A DNA stretch of 64,000 nt from Pseudidiomarina atlantica (lineage in GTDB: Bacteria; Pseudomonadota; Gammaproteobacteria; Enterobacterales; Alteromonadaceae): positions 62,001 through 126,000 of the forward strand of contig NZ_JPIN01000001.1 in NCBI RefSeq assembly GCF_000753735.1, written 5' to 3'. The translations under genes and the position numbers were made by a program. Below the pieces are notes generated by a model. The model did no database searches. It was not told where the DNA came from and worked only from the letters and a program-made list of their open reading frames with translations. Positions 1 to 8,536 of this stretch are shown here, piece after piece. Numbering within the stretch: the stretch's first letter is position 1; the number at the start of each line of letters is the position of its first letter.

Positions 1-47
1 ACCGTCAGTGGTTGGGGCCACTTTAGCTCGGAAACAGTCGCGCTCAT
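1..47 (-). CDS. glnD: Probable start of glnD (uridylyltransferase), cut by window edge
   Basis: An ATG on the minus strand shares its A with the last base of the map stop codon (TAATG overlap), and the frame stays open to the window edge, giving MSATVSELKWPQPLT. In many gammaproteobacteria glnD, the PII uridylyltransferase, lies directly downstream of map on the same strand, and a translationally coupled start fits that. Only about 15 residues are visible and no GlnD domain can be seen, so the name rests on gene order and is tentative. Confidence 0.4.
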   Translation of the reverse strand, partial: MSATVSELKWPQPLT

Positions 48-841
48 TAACTCGCTGCAGCGTGTTCAATCACGCGTGGTAAGTCTTCGTCGTTACGCAG
101 GGTGAGCACTTCCACGCCGGTTTCAGTTACCAATAGCGTATGTTCCCACTGCGCACTTAAGCTGCGATCCTTGGTAAGTACAGTCCAACCATCTTTCATT
201 AATTTGGTGTGGCGTTTGCCTGCGTTGACCATAGGTTCGATGGTGAAACACATGCCTGCTTCAAGCACATCACCCGTACCTGGCGTGCCATAATGCAGAA
301 TTTGTGGCTCTTCATGGAACACTGCGCCAATGCCATGGCCACAGTATTCCCGCACGATCGAATAGCCATGCCCCTCGGCATGCTTTTGAATCACTGCAGC
401 GAAGTCACCAGTGCGAATTCCCGGGCGTACCATTTTGATTGCCTGATAGAGCGATTCTTGGGTGACACGAATCAGCCGCTCAGCGAGAATGCTAGGTTTA
501 CCGACCACAAACATCTTCGATGTGTCACCATGATAACCATCGAGTTTTACCGTTACATCGAGATTCATGATATCGCCATCTTTAAGTGGCTTCTCATTCG
601 GGATGCCGTGACACACCACATGGTTGAGCGACGTACAAACTGACTTAGGAAAGCCATGGTAGTTGAGCGGTGCAGGGTAGGCGTTGCGCGCAACAATATA
701 GTCATGGCAGATTTGATCGATTTCGGCAGTCGTGACCCCAGCTTTAATATGCGGCTCGATCATTTCGAGAACTTCAGCGGCCAGACGCCCGGCTGCACGC
801 ATTTTTTCAATTTCATCTGGGGTTTTGATGCTAATACTCAT
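47..841 (-). CDS. map: Type I methionine aminopeptidase
   Basis: This 264-residue enzyme removes the initiator methionine from nascent proteins in the cytoplasm. The pita-bread metallopeptidase fold is recognisable by its five metal ligands: D95 and D106 in the LDVTVKLDGYHGDTSKMF segment, H169 in CGHGIG, E202 in TIEPM and E233 in WEHT. H78 in VVCHGIP matches the conserved substrate-binding histidine. Length and ligand spacing agree with the E. coli enzyme. It is transcribed away from rpsB, the usual gammaproteobacterial arrangement, and its stop overlaps the start of a probable glnD. Identification is secure. Confidence 0.97.
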   Translation of the reverse strand: MSISIKTPDEIEKMRAAGRLAAEVLEMIEPHIKAGVTTAEIDQICHDYIVARNAYPAPLNYHGFPKSVCTSLNHVVCHGIPNEKPLKDGDIMNLDVTVKLDGYHGDTSKMFVVGKPSILAERLIRVTQESLYQAIKMVRPGIRTGDFAAVIQKHAEGHGYSIVREYCGHGIGAVFHEEPQILHYGTPGTGDVLEAGMCFTIEPMVNAGKRHTKLMKDGWTVLTKDRSLSAQWEHTLLVTETGVEVLTLRNDEDLPRVIEHAAAS

Positions 842-933
842 GCCTTTTCCTATCGCTACGACTCATTTCATAAAAGTGGCGTTATCCTAGCATTTTGTCT
901 GGCGTCGGGGAAGCGTTAGCAAAGCCAAAAAGC

Positions 934-963
934 TTGCGATGCAGGGCTGTTTCATGGTATAAA
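934..963 (+). promoter_or_regulatory. rpsB promoter with GC-rich discriminator
   Basis: TTGCGA (934-939) and TATAAA (958-963) are separated by 18 bases and followed at once by GCGCCCG. A GC-rich discriminator directly after the -10 box is typical of stringently controlled ribosomal promoters, and the rpsB promoter of gammaproteobacteria is known to have this form. The transcript would carry a leader of about 135 bases before the rpsB start at 1108. That leader is where S2 autoregulates rpsB-tsf in E. coli. The leader structure was not folded here. Confidence 0.7.
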
Positions 964-1107
964 GCGCCCGCAATTTCGATTGCACAAAACTTAATGAAAC
1001 AACCACACACATACATCGACACATAGGTCGGGGTGCTCGCGGTCATTGACTAAGGGTCGAACTATGGGATGTATGGAGGCATAACCCCTTAAAAAGGAAA
1101 GAGAATT

Positions 1108-1839
1108 ATGGCAAACGTATCAATGCGTGATATGTTGAAAGCTGGTGTGCATTTCGGCCACCAAACCCGCTTCTGGAACCCAAAAATGAAGCCGTTCATT
1201 TTTGGCGCTCGTAACAAAATCCACATCATCAACTTGGAAAAAACCGTGCCGATGTTCAATGACTCATTGAACTTCTTACAGCACGTTGCTTCGAACAAAG
1301 GCAAAATCTTGTTTGTTGGTACCAAGCGCGCTGCTGCGGATGCAGTTGCTGAAGCTGCAAAAAGCTGCAACCAGTTCTTCGTAAACCACCGCTGGTTAGG
1401 CGGTATGTTGACCAACTGGAAAACTGTTCGCCAGTCAATCAAACGTTTGAAAGAGTTAGAAACTCAAAGCCAAGACGGAACGTTTGAAAAGCTGACCAAG
1501 AAAGAAGCTTTGATGAATACGCGTGAAATGGAAAAGCTTGAGAAGAGCTTGGGCGGTATCAAGGATATGGCTGGCTTGCCAGACGTATTGTTTGTAATTG
1601 ACGCTGACCACGAACACATCGCGATTAAAGAAGCGAACAACCTTGGTATCCCAGTTATCGCAGTAGTTGATACCAATTCAAACCCAGATGGCGTTGATTA
1701 CGTTATCCCTGGTAACGACGATGCGATCCGCGCAGTACAATTGTACTTGAACGCTGCTGCAGCCGCTGTTAACGATGCCCGTGGTGCGGTAACTGAAGGC
1801 AAAGCAGACGATTTCGTAGAAGCGGAAGAAACTGAATAA
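1108..1839 (+). CDS. rpsB: 30S ribosomal protein S2
   Basis: A 243-residue protein matching S2 from end to end: the N-terminal [18 protein letters not shown], the [14 protein letters not shown] segment, and the [25 protein letters not shown] region, then an acidic tail ending EAEETE. S2 binds the back of the 30S subunit and is needed for S1 to join. A good ribosome-binding site (AAGGAAAGAG) precedes the ATG. It is the first gene of rpsB-tsf, 24 bases ahead of tsf. In E. coli excess S2 represses this operon through the leader; the long leader here suggests the same control. Confidence 0.98.
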   Translation: MANVSMRDMLKAGVHFGHQTRFWNPKMKPFIFGARNKIHIINLEKTVPMFNDSLNFLQHVASNKGKILFVGTKRAAADAVAEAAKSCNQFFVNHRWLGGMLTNWKTVRQSIKRLKELETQSQDGTFEKLTKKEALMNTREMEKLEKSLGGIKDMAGLPDVLFVIDADHEHIAIKEANNLGIPVIAVVDTNSNPDGVDYVIPGNDDAIRAVQLYLNAAAAAVNDARGAVTEGKADDFVEAEETE

Positions 1840-1863
1840 TCCCTGAACAGAGGAAATTTACAC

Positions 1864-2742
1864 ATGGCTATTACAGCAGCTCTGGTTAAAGAACTGCGCG
1901 AGCGCACTGGCGCTGGCATGATGGATTGTAAGAAAGCGTTAGAAGAAACTAACGGTGACATCGACGCAGCCATCGAAAACATGCGTAAAAGCGGTCAAGC
2001 GAAAGCAGCTAAGAAAGCTGGTCGTATCGCCGCTGAAGGTGTCATTTTGACCAAAACCGATGGTAACGTCGGTACTATGGTTGAATTGAACTGCGAAACT
2101 GACTTCGTAGCACGTGATGCAAACTTCTTGGCATTCGGCGATAAAGTAATCGATGCAGCCTTTGCTAACAAAGAGTCTGACGTTGAAAGCTTGAAAGCAA
2201 CTAACATTGGCGACGGTACTGTTGAAGAAGTACGCGAAGCTTTGGTTGCTAAAATCGGCGAAAACATGAACGTACGCCGCGTGTTGACGGTTAGCGGTGG
2301 TGATGTTGTTGAAGCTTATGTTCACGGCGGTCGTATCGGTGTATTGGTAGCCCTGACTGGCGGTAACAGCGAATTAGCAAAAGACGTTGCAATGCACGTT
2401 GCTGCTAGCGCGCCACAATTCGTTAAGCCTGAAGACGTATCAGCTGAAGTTGTTGATAAAGAGCGTCAAATTCAACTTGATATCGCAATGCAAAGTGGCA
2501 AGCCACAAGACATTGCTGAAAAAATGGTTGAAGGTCGTATGCGTAAATTCACTGGCGAGATCAGCTTAACTGGTCAAGCGTTCGTGAAAGATCCATCAAT
2601 GACTGTTGGCGACTTACTGAAGCAGAACAATGCTGACGTTATCACTTTCGTACGTTTCGAAGTGGGCGAAGGTATCGAGAAGAAATCAGAAGATTTCGCT
2701 GCTGAAGTACAAGCTCAAATGGCTGCTGCGAAAAAGGCGTAA
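1864..2742 (+). CDS. tsf: Elongation factor Ts
   Basis: This 292-residue protein is the guanine-nucleotide exchange factor that regenerates EF-Tu-GTP. The N-terminal module begins [20 protein letters not shown], and T79-D80-F81 form the conserved TDF motif whose Asp and Phe intrude into EF-Tu near the Mg site. A coiled-coil and core region follow, and the C-terminal module is present. It follows rpsB by 24 bases with an AGAGGA ribosome-binding site and is closed by an intrinsic terminator about 40 bases downstream, so rpsB-tsf is a self-contained transcription unit. Confidence 0.98.
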   Translation: MAITAALVKELRERTGAGMMDCKKALEETNGDIDAAIENMRKSGQAKAAKKAGRIAAEGVILTKTDGNVGTMVELNCETDFVARDANFLAFGDKVIDAAFANKESDVESLKATNIGDGTVEEVREALVAKIGENMNVRRVLTVSGGDVVEAYVHGGRIGVLVALTGGNSELAKDVAMHVAASAPQFVKPEDVSAEVVDKERQIQLDIAMQSGKPQDIAEKMVEGRMRKFTGEISLTGQAFVKDPSMTVGDLLKQNNADVITFVRFEVGEGIEKKSEDFAAEVQAQMAAAKKA

Positions 2743-2781
2743 TGCCAATGTCGCATTCGACGACGCACAGTTAGTATTAGA

Positions 2782-2818
2782 AACCGCATCTCAATCGGTT
2801 GGGATGCGGTTTTTTTTC
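2782..2818 (+). terminator. Intrinsic terminator of rpsB-tsf
   Basis: AACCGCATC (2782-2790) pairs with GATGCGGTT (2803-2811), extended by a T-G and a C-G pair around an eight-base loop. A run of eight T residues (2810-2817) starts at the base of the stem. This ends the rpsB-tsf transcript ahead of pyrH. Confidence 0.9.
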
Positions 2819-2874
2819 GCGTAAAGTGAGAGAAACCAAACCTTTTTCCGTTACTGCTGCACAGGGAGCATCAA

Positions 2875-3621
2875 ATGACCGCAATGACAAAACCTGCCTA
2901 TCGGCGCATTTTATTGAAACTTAGTGGCGAAGCATTAATGGGTGATGAGCAATTTGGTATCGACGCGAAAGTGTTGGACCGCATGGCTCACGAAATTAAA
3001 GAATTAGTTGAACTAGGCGTTCAGGTTGGCTTGGTCATTGGTGGCGGCAATTTGTTCCGTGGCGAAGGCTTGGCAAAAGCTGGGATGAATCGCGTAGTCG
3101 GTGACCATATGGGGATGCTGGCGACAGTGATGAACGGATTGGCGATGCGTGACGCATTGCACCGTGCCTTCGTTAATGCGCGCTTGATGTCAGCTATCGA
3201 ATTGAATGGTGTTTGCGACAGTTACAACTGGGCCGACGCGATTAGCTTGCTGAAATCTGGACGGGTGGTTATTTTCTGTGCCGGTACCGGAAATCCGTTC
3301 TTCACCACAGACTCTGCCGCCTGCTTGCGTGGTATCGAGATTGAAGCGGAATTGGTGTTGAAGGGCACGAAAGTAGACGGTGTGTACTCAGCCGATCCAA
3401 ATAAAGACAGTAACGCACAACTTTATAAGCAAATCAGTTATAATGATGTGCTAGAGAAACAATTGAAAGTGATGGATCTAGCTGCGTTTACGCTGGCACG
3501 CGATCACCAAATGCCGCTACGGGTTTTCAATATGAATAAACCAGGTGCGTTGCGTTCGGTCATTATGGGTGCCGATGAAGGTACTTTGATCACCAGCGAT
3601 GAACAGCTTGATCGGTCTTAA
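2875..3621 (+). CDS. pyrH: UMP kinase
   Basis: This 248-residue enzyme of the amino-acid-kinase fold phosphorylates UMP to UDP, an early step in making UTP and CTP. The N-terminal KLSGEALMG loop, the [10 protein letters not shown] glycine-rich segment, [16 protein letters not shown] and the DPNKDSNA region match bacterial PyrH, which is hexameric and regulated by GTP and UTP. It lies after the tsf terminator and 21 bases before frr, the conserved gammaproteobacterial order. A second in-frame ATG two codons downstream of the chosen start is possible; the spacing from GGGAG favours the first. Confidence 0.97.
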   Translation: MTAMTKPAYRRILLKLSGEALMGDEQFGIDAKVLDRMAHEIKELVELGVQVGLVIGGGNLFRGEGLAKAGMNRVVGDHMGMLATVMNGLAMRDALHRAFVNARLMSAIELNGVCDSYNWADAISLLKSGRVVIFCAGTGNPFFTTDSAACLRGIEIEAELVLKGTKVDGVYSADPNKDSNAQLYKQISYNDVLEKQLKVMDLAAFTLARDHQMPLRVFNMNKPGALRSVIMGADEGTLITSDEQLDRS

Positions 3622-3642
3622 AAAAATAAAAGGGTAAGCATT

Positions 3643-4200
3643 GTGATTAACGAAATTAAACAAGATGCCAAACAACGCATGGAAAAAACCGTTGAAGCGT
3701 TGAAAGGACAAATCTCGAAGGTTCGCACCGGTCGTGCGCACCCAAGTCTGCTCGATAGCGTGATGGTTAACTACTACGGTGTTGATACGCCGCTGAAGCA
3801 GCTTGCCAACATTACTATCGAAGACTCGCGCACTTTAGCGTTAACGGTGTTTGATAAGTCAGCGAGTCAAGCAGTTGAAAAAGCAATCATGACCTCTGAT
3901 TTGGGCTTAAATCCAGCGGCTGCAGGTACTGTGATCCGCATTCCACTGCCAGCGTTGACCGAAGAACGTCGTCGCGACTTAGTTAAAATCGTGCGTGCTG
4001 AAGCAGAACAAGCGCGGGTAGCTGTGCGCAATGTGCGCCGTGACGCGAACAACGATCTCAAAGAACTACAGAAAGAAAAAGAAATTACCGAAGACGATGA
4101 GCGTCGCGGTAATGATGAAATCCAGAAGCTTACCGATACTTACGTAGCTAAAATCGATGAGCTGTTGGCAGAAAAAGAAAAGGATCTGATGGAAGTTTAA
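3643..4200 (+). CDS. frr: Ribosome recycling factor
   Basis: A 185-residue protein, the same length as E. coli RRF, that splits the post-termination ribosome together with EF-G. The three-helix-bundle sequence is plain: [64 protein letters not shown] and [10 protein letters not shown]. The start is GTG at 3643 with an AAAAGGG ribosome-binding site; E. coli frr also starts with GTG. A terminator follows the stop codon, so pyrH-frr forms one unit, although read-through into uppS is likely because the uppS start lies close behind. Confidence 0.97.
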   Translation: MINEIKQDAKQRMEKTVEALKGQISKVRTGRAHPSLLDSVMVNYYGVDTPLKQLANITIEDSRTLALTVFDKSASQAVEKAIMTSDLGLNPAAAGTVIRIPLPALTEERRRDLVKIVRAEAEQARVAVRNVRRDANNDLKELQKEKEITEDDERRGNDEIQKLTDTYVAKIDELLAEKEKDLMEV

Positions 4201-4228
4201 GCGTTAGCGCTAACAGCCATTGGTGGTA

Positions 4229-4270
4229 AGCGCCGTGTTCGGTTACACTCGCACGGCGTTTTTATTTTTG
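4229..4270 (+). terminator. Intrinsic terminator after frr
   Basis: CGCCGTG (4231-4237) pairs with CACGGCG (4252-4258) around a 14-base loop, followed by TTTTTATTTTT. The T-tract ends only about 12 bases before the uppS start, so this element could attenuate rather than fully block transcription into the uppS operon. A perfect 12-base palindrome, GTTAGCGCTAAC (4203-4214), lies just upstream, directly after the frr stop. Confidence 0.75.
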
Positions 4271-4281
4271 CGACAGCATAC

Positions 4282-5055
4282 ATGGATAGCATGACCTTCG
4301 AACAAATCAAAATTCCACAACATGTGGCCATCATCATGGATGGTAACGGGCGTTGGGCGCAACTGCGCGGCAAGCATCGTACTTTTGGTCACAAAGCCGG
4401 CGCTGAAGCGGTGCGTCGTGCCGTCACTTTTGCGCGGCAGAAGGGCATCCAATCATTAACGCTGTTTGCCTTCAGTAGCGAAAACTGGAAGCGTCCCGAA
4501 CAAGAAGTCTCAGTATTGATGGATCTGTTCTTTACTGTGCTGAAACGCGAAGTTAAGAAGCTGCACAAGCACAATGTGCGTTTACGCATCATTGGCGATA
4601 AAAATGGTTTCTCCAACAAACTACAACAACGCATTGCAGAGGCAGAAGCGTTGACGGCGGAAAATACTGCGTTAACGCTGAACATTGCGGCTAATTATGG
4701 TGGTCGGTGGGACATTAGCCAAGCCGCAAAGCAGTTGGCGTTAGCAGTCGAAGCAGGTAAGCTAGCTGCTAGTGAAATCGATGAAGATCAACTAGCGCAA
4801 CATGTGTGTTTAGCTGATCAGCCCATACCGGACCTATTAATTCGTACCGGTGGCGAACATCGCATCAGTAACTTCTTATTGTGGCAACTTGCTTATGCAG
4901 AATTTTATTTTGCCGATGTGTTGTGGCCAGATTTCGATGAACAAGCTTTTGCCACGGCAATCGCGGATTTTAGTTGTCGCGAGCGACGCTTCGGTTTGAC
5001 CAGTGAGCAAATCCAGCAAGCTATCCTCGATACCGACGTAACCTCTGGGGAGTAA
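4282..5055 (+). CDS. uppS: Undecaprenyl diphosphate synthase (cis-prenyltransferase)
   Basis: A 257-residue cytoplasmic enzyme that adds eight isopentenyl units to farnesyl diphosphate to make the C55 lipid carrier for peptidoglycan and O-antigen. The catalytic Asp is D20 in [10 protein letters not shown]. Other signatures are [11 protein letters not shown] and [21 protein letters not shown], which contain the conserved Arg and Ser that hold the pyrophosphate. E. coli UppS is of similar length. The chosen ATG has a weak ribosome-binding site; an ATG three codons downstream is an alternative. It is tightly followed by cdsA (2 bases) and dxr, the standard uppS-cdsA-dxr-rseP-bamA order. Confidence 0.96.
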   Translation: MDSMTFEQIKIPQHVAIIMDGNGRWAQLRGKHRTFGHKAGAEAVRRAVTFARQKGIQSLTLFAFSSENWKRPEQEVSVLMDLFFTVLKREVKKLHKHNVRLRIIGDKNGFSNKLQQRIAEAEALTAENTALTLNIAANYGGRWDISQAAKQLALAVEAGKLAASEIDEDQLAQHVCLADQPIPDLLIRTGGEHRISNFLLWQLAYAEFYFADVLWPDFDEQAFATAIADFSCRERRFGLTSEQIQQAILDTDVTSGE

Positions 5056-5057
5056 GC

Positions 5058-5921
5058 GTGTTAAAACAACGACTCATAACAGCACTCATTCTGCTACCCC
5101 TCGCACTTTATTGCGTTTTTGGCTTAGCGTTGGAATGGTTTACCCTTGTTATTTCTGTGGTCATGTTAGGCGCCGCTTGGGAGTGGTCACCGATCATCGG
5201 CTTGCAGCGCCCCTATAGTAGAGCGTTGTATACCTTCTCCGTTGCTGTTTTACTCGCAGCGCTACAATGGTGGGTGCCAGTCGAGCAGATTTGGCAGGAG
5301 CATAGTTTACATCCGATTTACTTCTGGACACTTATCGCTGGCGGAGCCTGGTGGGTCGTTGCCACGCTGATGGTATTGAATTACCCAAATAGCCGTCGCA
5401 TGTGGGCGCGCACACGTTCAATTGCTGGGGTATTTGGTTATCTTATTTTAGTGCCAGCAGCAGCCGGTATGTTTGCCGTGCGTTCATTGAACTATGCCGA
5501 AGATCCACTGTTCGGTGGTTTTGTACTCTTGTTCATCCTGCTGTTGGTATGGGCGGCGGATGTCGGTGCCTATTTTGCTGGTGTACGTTACGGCCGCAAT
5601 AAATTAATGCCGGCGGTAAGCCCTGGTAAGACAATGGAAGGCTTAATGGGCGGTATCGCACTCGCTTTCGTGGTGATGATGGTGGTCGCACAATGGGTGC
5701 AAGTGCCCGCCGCGCAGTATAGTGGTTATTATTTTACCGGTTTATTGACAGTCGTGGTGTCGGTGTTTGGCGATTTAACTGAAAGTATGTTTAAACGCTG
5801 TGCTGGAGTGAAGGACAGTGGCAAATTACTCCCTGGCCACGGTGGTTTGCTGGATCGAATTGATAGCCTTACTGCAGCGTTACCGGTTTTTACGCTTGCC
5901 TATTTATGGTTGTTAGCATGA
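5058..5921 (+). CDS. cdsA: Phosphatidate cytidylyltransferase (CDP-diglyceride synthase)
   Basis: This 287-residue polytopic inner-membrane enzyme converts phosphatidic acid and CTP to CDP-diacylglycerol, the precursor of all phospholipids. Hydrophobic segments run through the protein, and the family signature is present near the C-terminus: [17 protein letters not shown] and LLDRIDS. The start is GTG at 5058 behind a strong GGGGAG site, with 2 bases after uppS, so translation is probably coupled. Its stop overlaps the next start as ATGA. Confidence 0.96.
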   Translation: MLKQRLITALILLPLALYCVFGLALEWFTLVISVVMLGAAWEWSPIIGLQRPYSRALYTFSVAVLLAALQWWVPVEQIWQEHSLHPIYFWTLIAGGAWWVVATLMVLNYPNSRRMWARTRSIAGVFGYLILVPAAAGMFAVRSLNYAEDPLFGGFVLLFILLLVWAADVGAYFAGVRYGRNKLMPAVSPGKTMEGLMGGIALAFVVMMVVAQWVQVPAAQYSGYYFTGLLTVVVSVFGDLTESMFKRCAGVKDSGKLLPGHGGLLDRIDSLTAALPVFTLAYLWLLA

Positions 5922-7132
5922 GTCGGCAGCGTATTTGTATTCTTGGCGCAACCGGTTCCATTGGTGCGAGTACCTTAGCGGTTATCCGACAAAATCCGCA
6001 ATTATTTGAAGTCGCTGCAGTAACGGCACATGCCAACGTCGAGGCGATGTTGGCAATCTATCATGAATTCAAACCGCAAACCTTAGTTATGGTCGACGCT
6101 GATGCTGCTGCGAGTTTGCGCGCACAAATCGACGCTCGAGAGGTGACCATCTTGAGTGGCGCCGGTGCCTTGATTGAAGTTGCTGCGGCGCCGTCTATCA
6201 ACACCGTTATGGCGGCCATTGTCGGTGGCGCTGGACTGCTGCCAACATTGGCGGCGGTGGAAGCGGGCAAACGGGTCTTACTGGCAAACAAAGAAGCGCT
6301 GGTGATGTCGGGTCAGCTCTTTATTGATGCAGCGCGCCGTAGTGGGGCGCAGTTATTGCCCGTAGATAGTGAACACAACGCCATTTTTCAGTGCTTACCA
6401 ACGATTGTGCAGGAACAGCTCGGTTATTGCGATTTAGCCGCCGCGGGCGTGCATGAAATCATCTTAACCGGTTCCGGTGGTCCGTTTCGTGAGACACCGC
6501 TCGCAGAGCTGGAGCAGCAGTCACCAGCGGCCGCTTGCGCTCACCCAAATTGGGATATGGGACGTAAGATCTCGGTTGACTCTGCCACCATGATGAACAA
6601 AGGGCTAGAATATATTGAGGCGCGTTGGCTATTTAATACAGCTCCCGAGCAGTTGAAGGTGGTGTTGCATCCGCAGAGCGTGATCCACTCGATGGTGAGC
6701 TATCAAGATGGCTCCGTATTGGCACAAATGGGGCGCCCAGATATGTGTACTCCGATTGCACACTGTCTGAGTTATCCTGAGCGTATTAATAGTAGTGTCA
6801 AACCGCTTAACTTTCTCGAGGTGGGCAGCCTGACCTTTGCGAATGCCGATGCACAGCGGTATCCGTGCTTACAATTGGCGATGGAGTGCTGTTGGTTGGG
6901 ACAATGGGCGACGACAAGTCTCAATGCCGCCAATGAAATAGCGGTTGCAGCATTTTTGGAAGAACGTATTGGCTTCACTGATATTGCGCGCGTCTGTGCA
7001 ACCACAGTAGAGGCGATGGCAACTGTGGTTGGTAAGCGCGAGTTGAACTCTATCCCGGCTCTCTTGTCTGTGGATAAGCAAGCTCGTGAGCATGCTGCGG
7101 ACTTTATTGAATATTCATTGGTACAGGGTTAA
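5918..7132 (+). CDS. dxr: 1-deoxy-D-xylulose 5-phosphate reductoisomerase
   Basis: A 404-residue NADPH-dependent enzyme that makes 2-C-methyl-D-erythritol 4-phosphate, the committed step of the non-mevalonate isoprenoid pathway. The N-terminal Rossmann motif is [11 protein letters not shown]. Substrate and metal-binding regions are seen as [34 protein letters not shown] and [16 protein letters not shown] place the start at 5918, where the ATG overlaps the cdsA stop as ATGA; an ATG four codons upstream is also in frame but lies inside cdsA. ispD and ispF, later enzymes of the same pathway, are at 47049-48242. Confidence 0.97.
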   Translation: MSRQRICILGATGSIGASTLAVIRQNPQLFEVAAVTAHANVEAMLAIYHEFKPQTLVMVDADAAASLRAQIDAREVTILSGAGALIEVAAAPSINTVMAAIVGGAGLLPTLAAVEAGKRVLLANKEALVMSGQLFIDAARRSGAQLLPVDSEHNAIFQCLPTIVQEQLGYCDLAAAGVHEIILTGSGGPFRETPLAELEQQSPAAACAHPNWDMGRKISVDSATMMNKGLEYIEARWLFNTAPEQLKVVLHPQSVIHSMVSYQDGSVLAQMGRPDMCTPIAHCLSYPERINSSVKPLNFLEVGSLTFANADAQRYPCLQLAMECCWLGQWATTSLNAANEIAVAAFLEERIGFTDIARVCATTVEAMATVVGKRELNSIPALLSVDKQAREHAADFIEYSLVQG

Positions 7133-7145
7133 CGCAGGACAATCT

Positions 7146-8501
7146 ATGTTAGAAGTCATTTGGTCTTTAGCTGCGTTCATCATCACCTTGGGCGTATTGG
7201 TTACTTTTCATGAGTTTGGGCATTTTTGGGTTGCGCGCAAGTGTGGCATTAAAGTGCTGACGTTCTCGGTCGGCTTTGGTAAGCCCATTTGGCAGCGGCA
7301 AGGCAAAGATGGTACGACTTATCAAGTGAGTCGTATTCCGCTTGGTGGTTATGTGCGGATGCTCGATGAACGCGTCGATGAAGTAAGTGTCGAGGATCAA
7401 CCCTATAGTTTCAATAGTAAACCTGTCTGGCAGCGCGCTGCCGTGGTTGCCGCGGGCCCAGTCGCCAACTTTATTCTCGCCATTGTGGTGCTGTGGTTCA
7501 TGTTTTTACTTGGCGTACCATCGGTGAAACCAGTCATCGGCAACGTCACGCCAAACTCAGTCGCCGCACAAGTGGAACTGACCACGCCAAGCGAAATTAT
7601 TGCAGTTAACGGGCAGCGTACCGACGATTGGCAGCAGGTTAACTTAGCCTTCGCCGGCGCCCTCGGCGATGCAGAGGCCCAGCTTACCGTGCGCGATGCA
7701 CAGCAACGCGAACGTACCTTAACGCTTGACATTAATGACTGGCGGTTAGGCGACGAGCAGGTGCCGACCTTTGTCGCTTTGGGATTTGAACCCTTCCAAC
7801 CAGCAGTATTTACTGAACTTGCTTATATCGAAGAAAACTCGCCGGCAGCCCGGGCTGGACTGCGCGAGGGTGACAAAATTGTCGCTTTCGATGGAACCTT
7901 AATGGATTCTTGGTCTCAAATCAGAGACGCAATTATGGCGGCCCCAGCAGCTGACATTACCCTGACCGTTGAGCGGCAGGGCGTTACTGAGCAGTTGGCA
8001 GTAACTTTGGGCGCACGCGAGTTTGATGGCCAGCGCTATGGCTACCTTGGCGTAGAGCCAACTCGTGAGGCCTATCCTGATGACTATCGCTTTGTCCAGC
8101 AGTACGGTATCGTTGATGGTTTGGTGAAAGGCGCTGAACGCACTTGGAGCTTAATGGTGCTTAGCGTCAAAATGATTGGTAAATTGCTCACTGGTACTGT
8201 CTCAGTTACAAACTTGAGCGGACCGGTCGCAATAGCTGAGGGAGCAGGGGTCTCAGCCAGCTATGGATTGGTATACTTTTTAGGGTTTCTCGCGCTAATC
8301 AGTGTTAATCTCGGTATCATAAATCTGTTACCATTGCCCATGTTAGATGGCGGGCACTTGGTGTTTCTTGCAATTGAAGGTGCGCGCAAAAAAGCCGTAT
8401 CTGAAAGGGTACAAGAAATCAGTTACCGGATTGGCGGTGCGCTCATTTTTGCACTGATGGTCATCGCAATTAGTAATGATGTGTTGCGGTTACTACGGTG
8501 A
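7146..8501 (+). CDS. rseP: Site-2 intramembrane metalloprotease RseP
   Basis: A 451-residue inner-membrane zinc protease that makes the second cut in anti-sigma factor RseA, releasing sigma-E, and also clears signal peptides. The zinc motif HEFGH is at residues 22-26 in the first membrane helix, two PDZ domains occupy the periplasmic middle, and the third zinc ligand lies in the LPLPMLDGGHL motif near the C-terminus. The start at 7146 gives the usual length (E. coli 450); an upstream in-frame start would add 20 residues reaching back into dxr. Its substrate gene rseA lies at 29962 in this window. Confidence 0.97.
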   Translation: MLEVIWSLAAFIITLGVLVTFHEFGHFWVARKCGIKVLTFSVGFGKPIWQRQGKDGTTYQVSRIPLGGYVRMLDERVDEVSVEDQPYSFNSKPVWQRAAVVAAGPVANFILAIVVLWFMFLLGVPSVKPVIGNVTPNSVAAQVELTTPSEIIAVNGQRTDDWQQVNLAFAGALGDAEAQLTVRDAQQRERTLTLDINDWRLGDEQVPTFVALGFEPFQPAVFTELAYIEENSPAARAGLREGDKIVAFDGTLMDSWSQIRDAIMAAPAADITLTVERQGVTEQLAVTLGAREFDGQRYGYLGVEPTREAYPDDYRFVQQYGIVDGLVKGAERTWSLMVLSVKMIGKLLTGTVSVTNLSGPVAIAEGAGVSASYGLVYFLGFLALISVNLGIINLLPLPMLDGGHLVFLAIEGARKKAVSERVQEISYRIGGALIFALMVIAISNDVLRLLR

Positions 8502-8536
8502 GAACACATTTACAATAAACAAATAAGTAGCACAGA

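Noticed and set aside
209-643. Open frame of 144 codons opposite map
   Set aside because: Shadow of map; composition follows the complementary codons and no family features are visible.
5906-5917. Upstream ATG for dxr four codons before the chosen start
   Set aside because: It lies inside cdsA; the ATGA overlap at 5918 is the typical coupled start and fits the family N-terminus.
7894-7919. Possible sigma-E promoter inside rseP (GAACCT with TCTCAA) that might drive bamA
   Set aside because: The spacing is 14 bases rather than 16 and both boxes deviate from consensus, so it is not supportable by eye.
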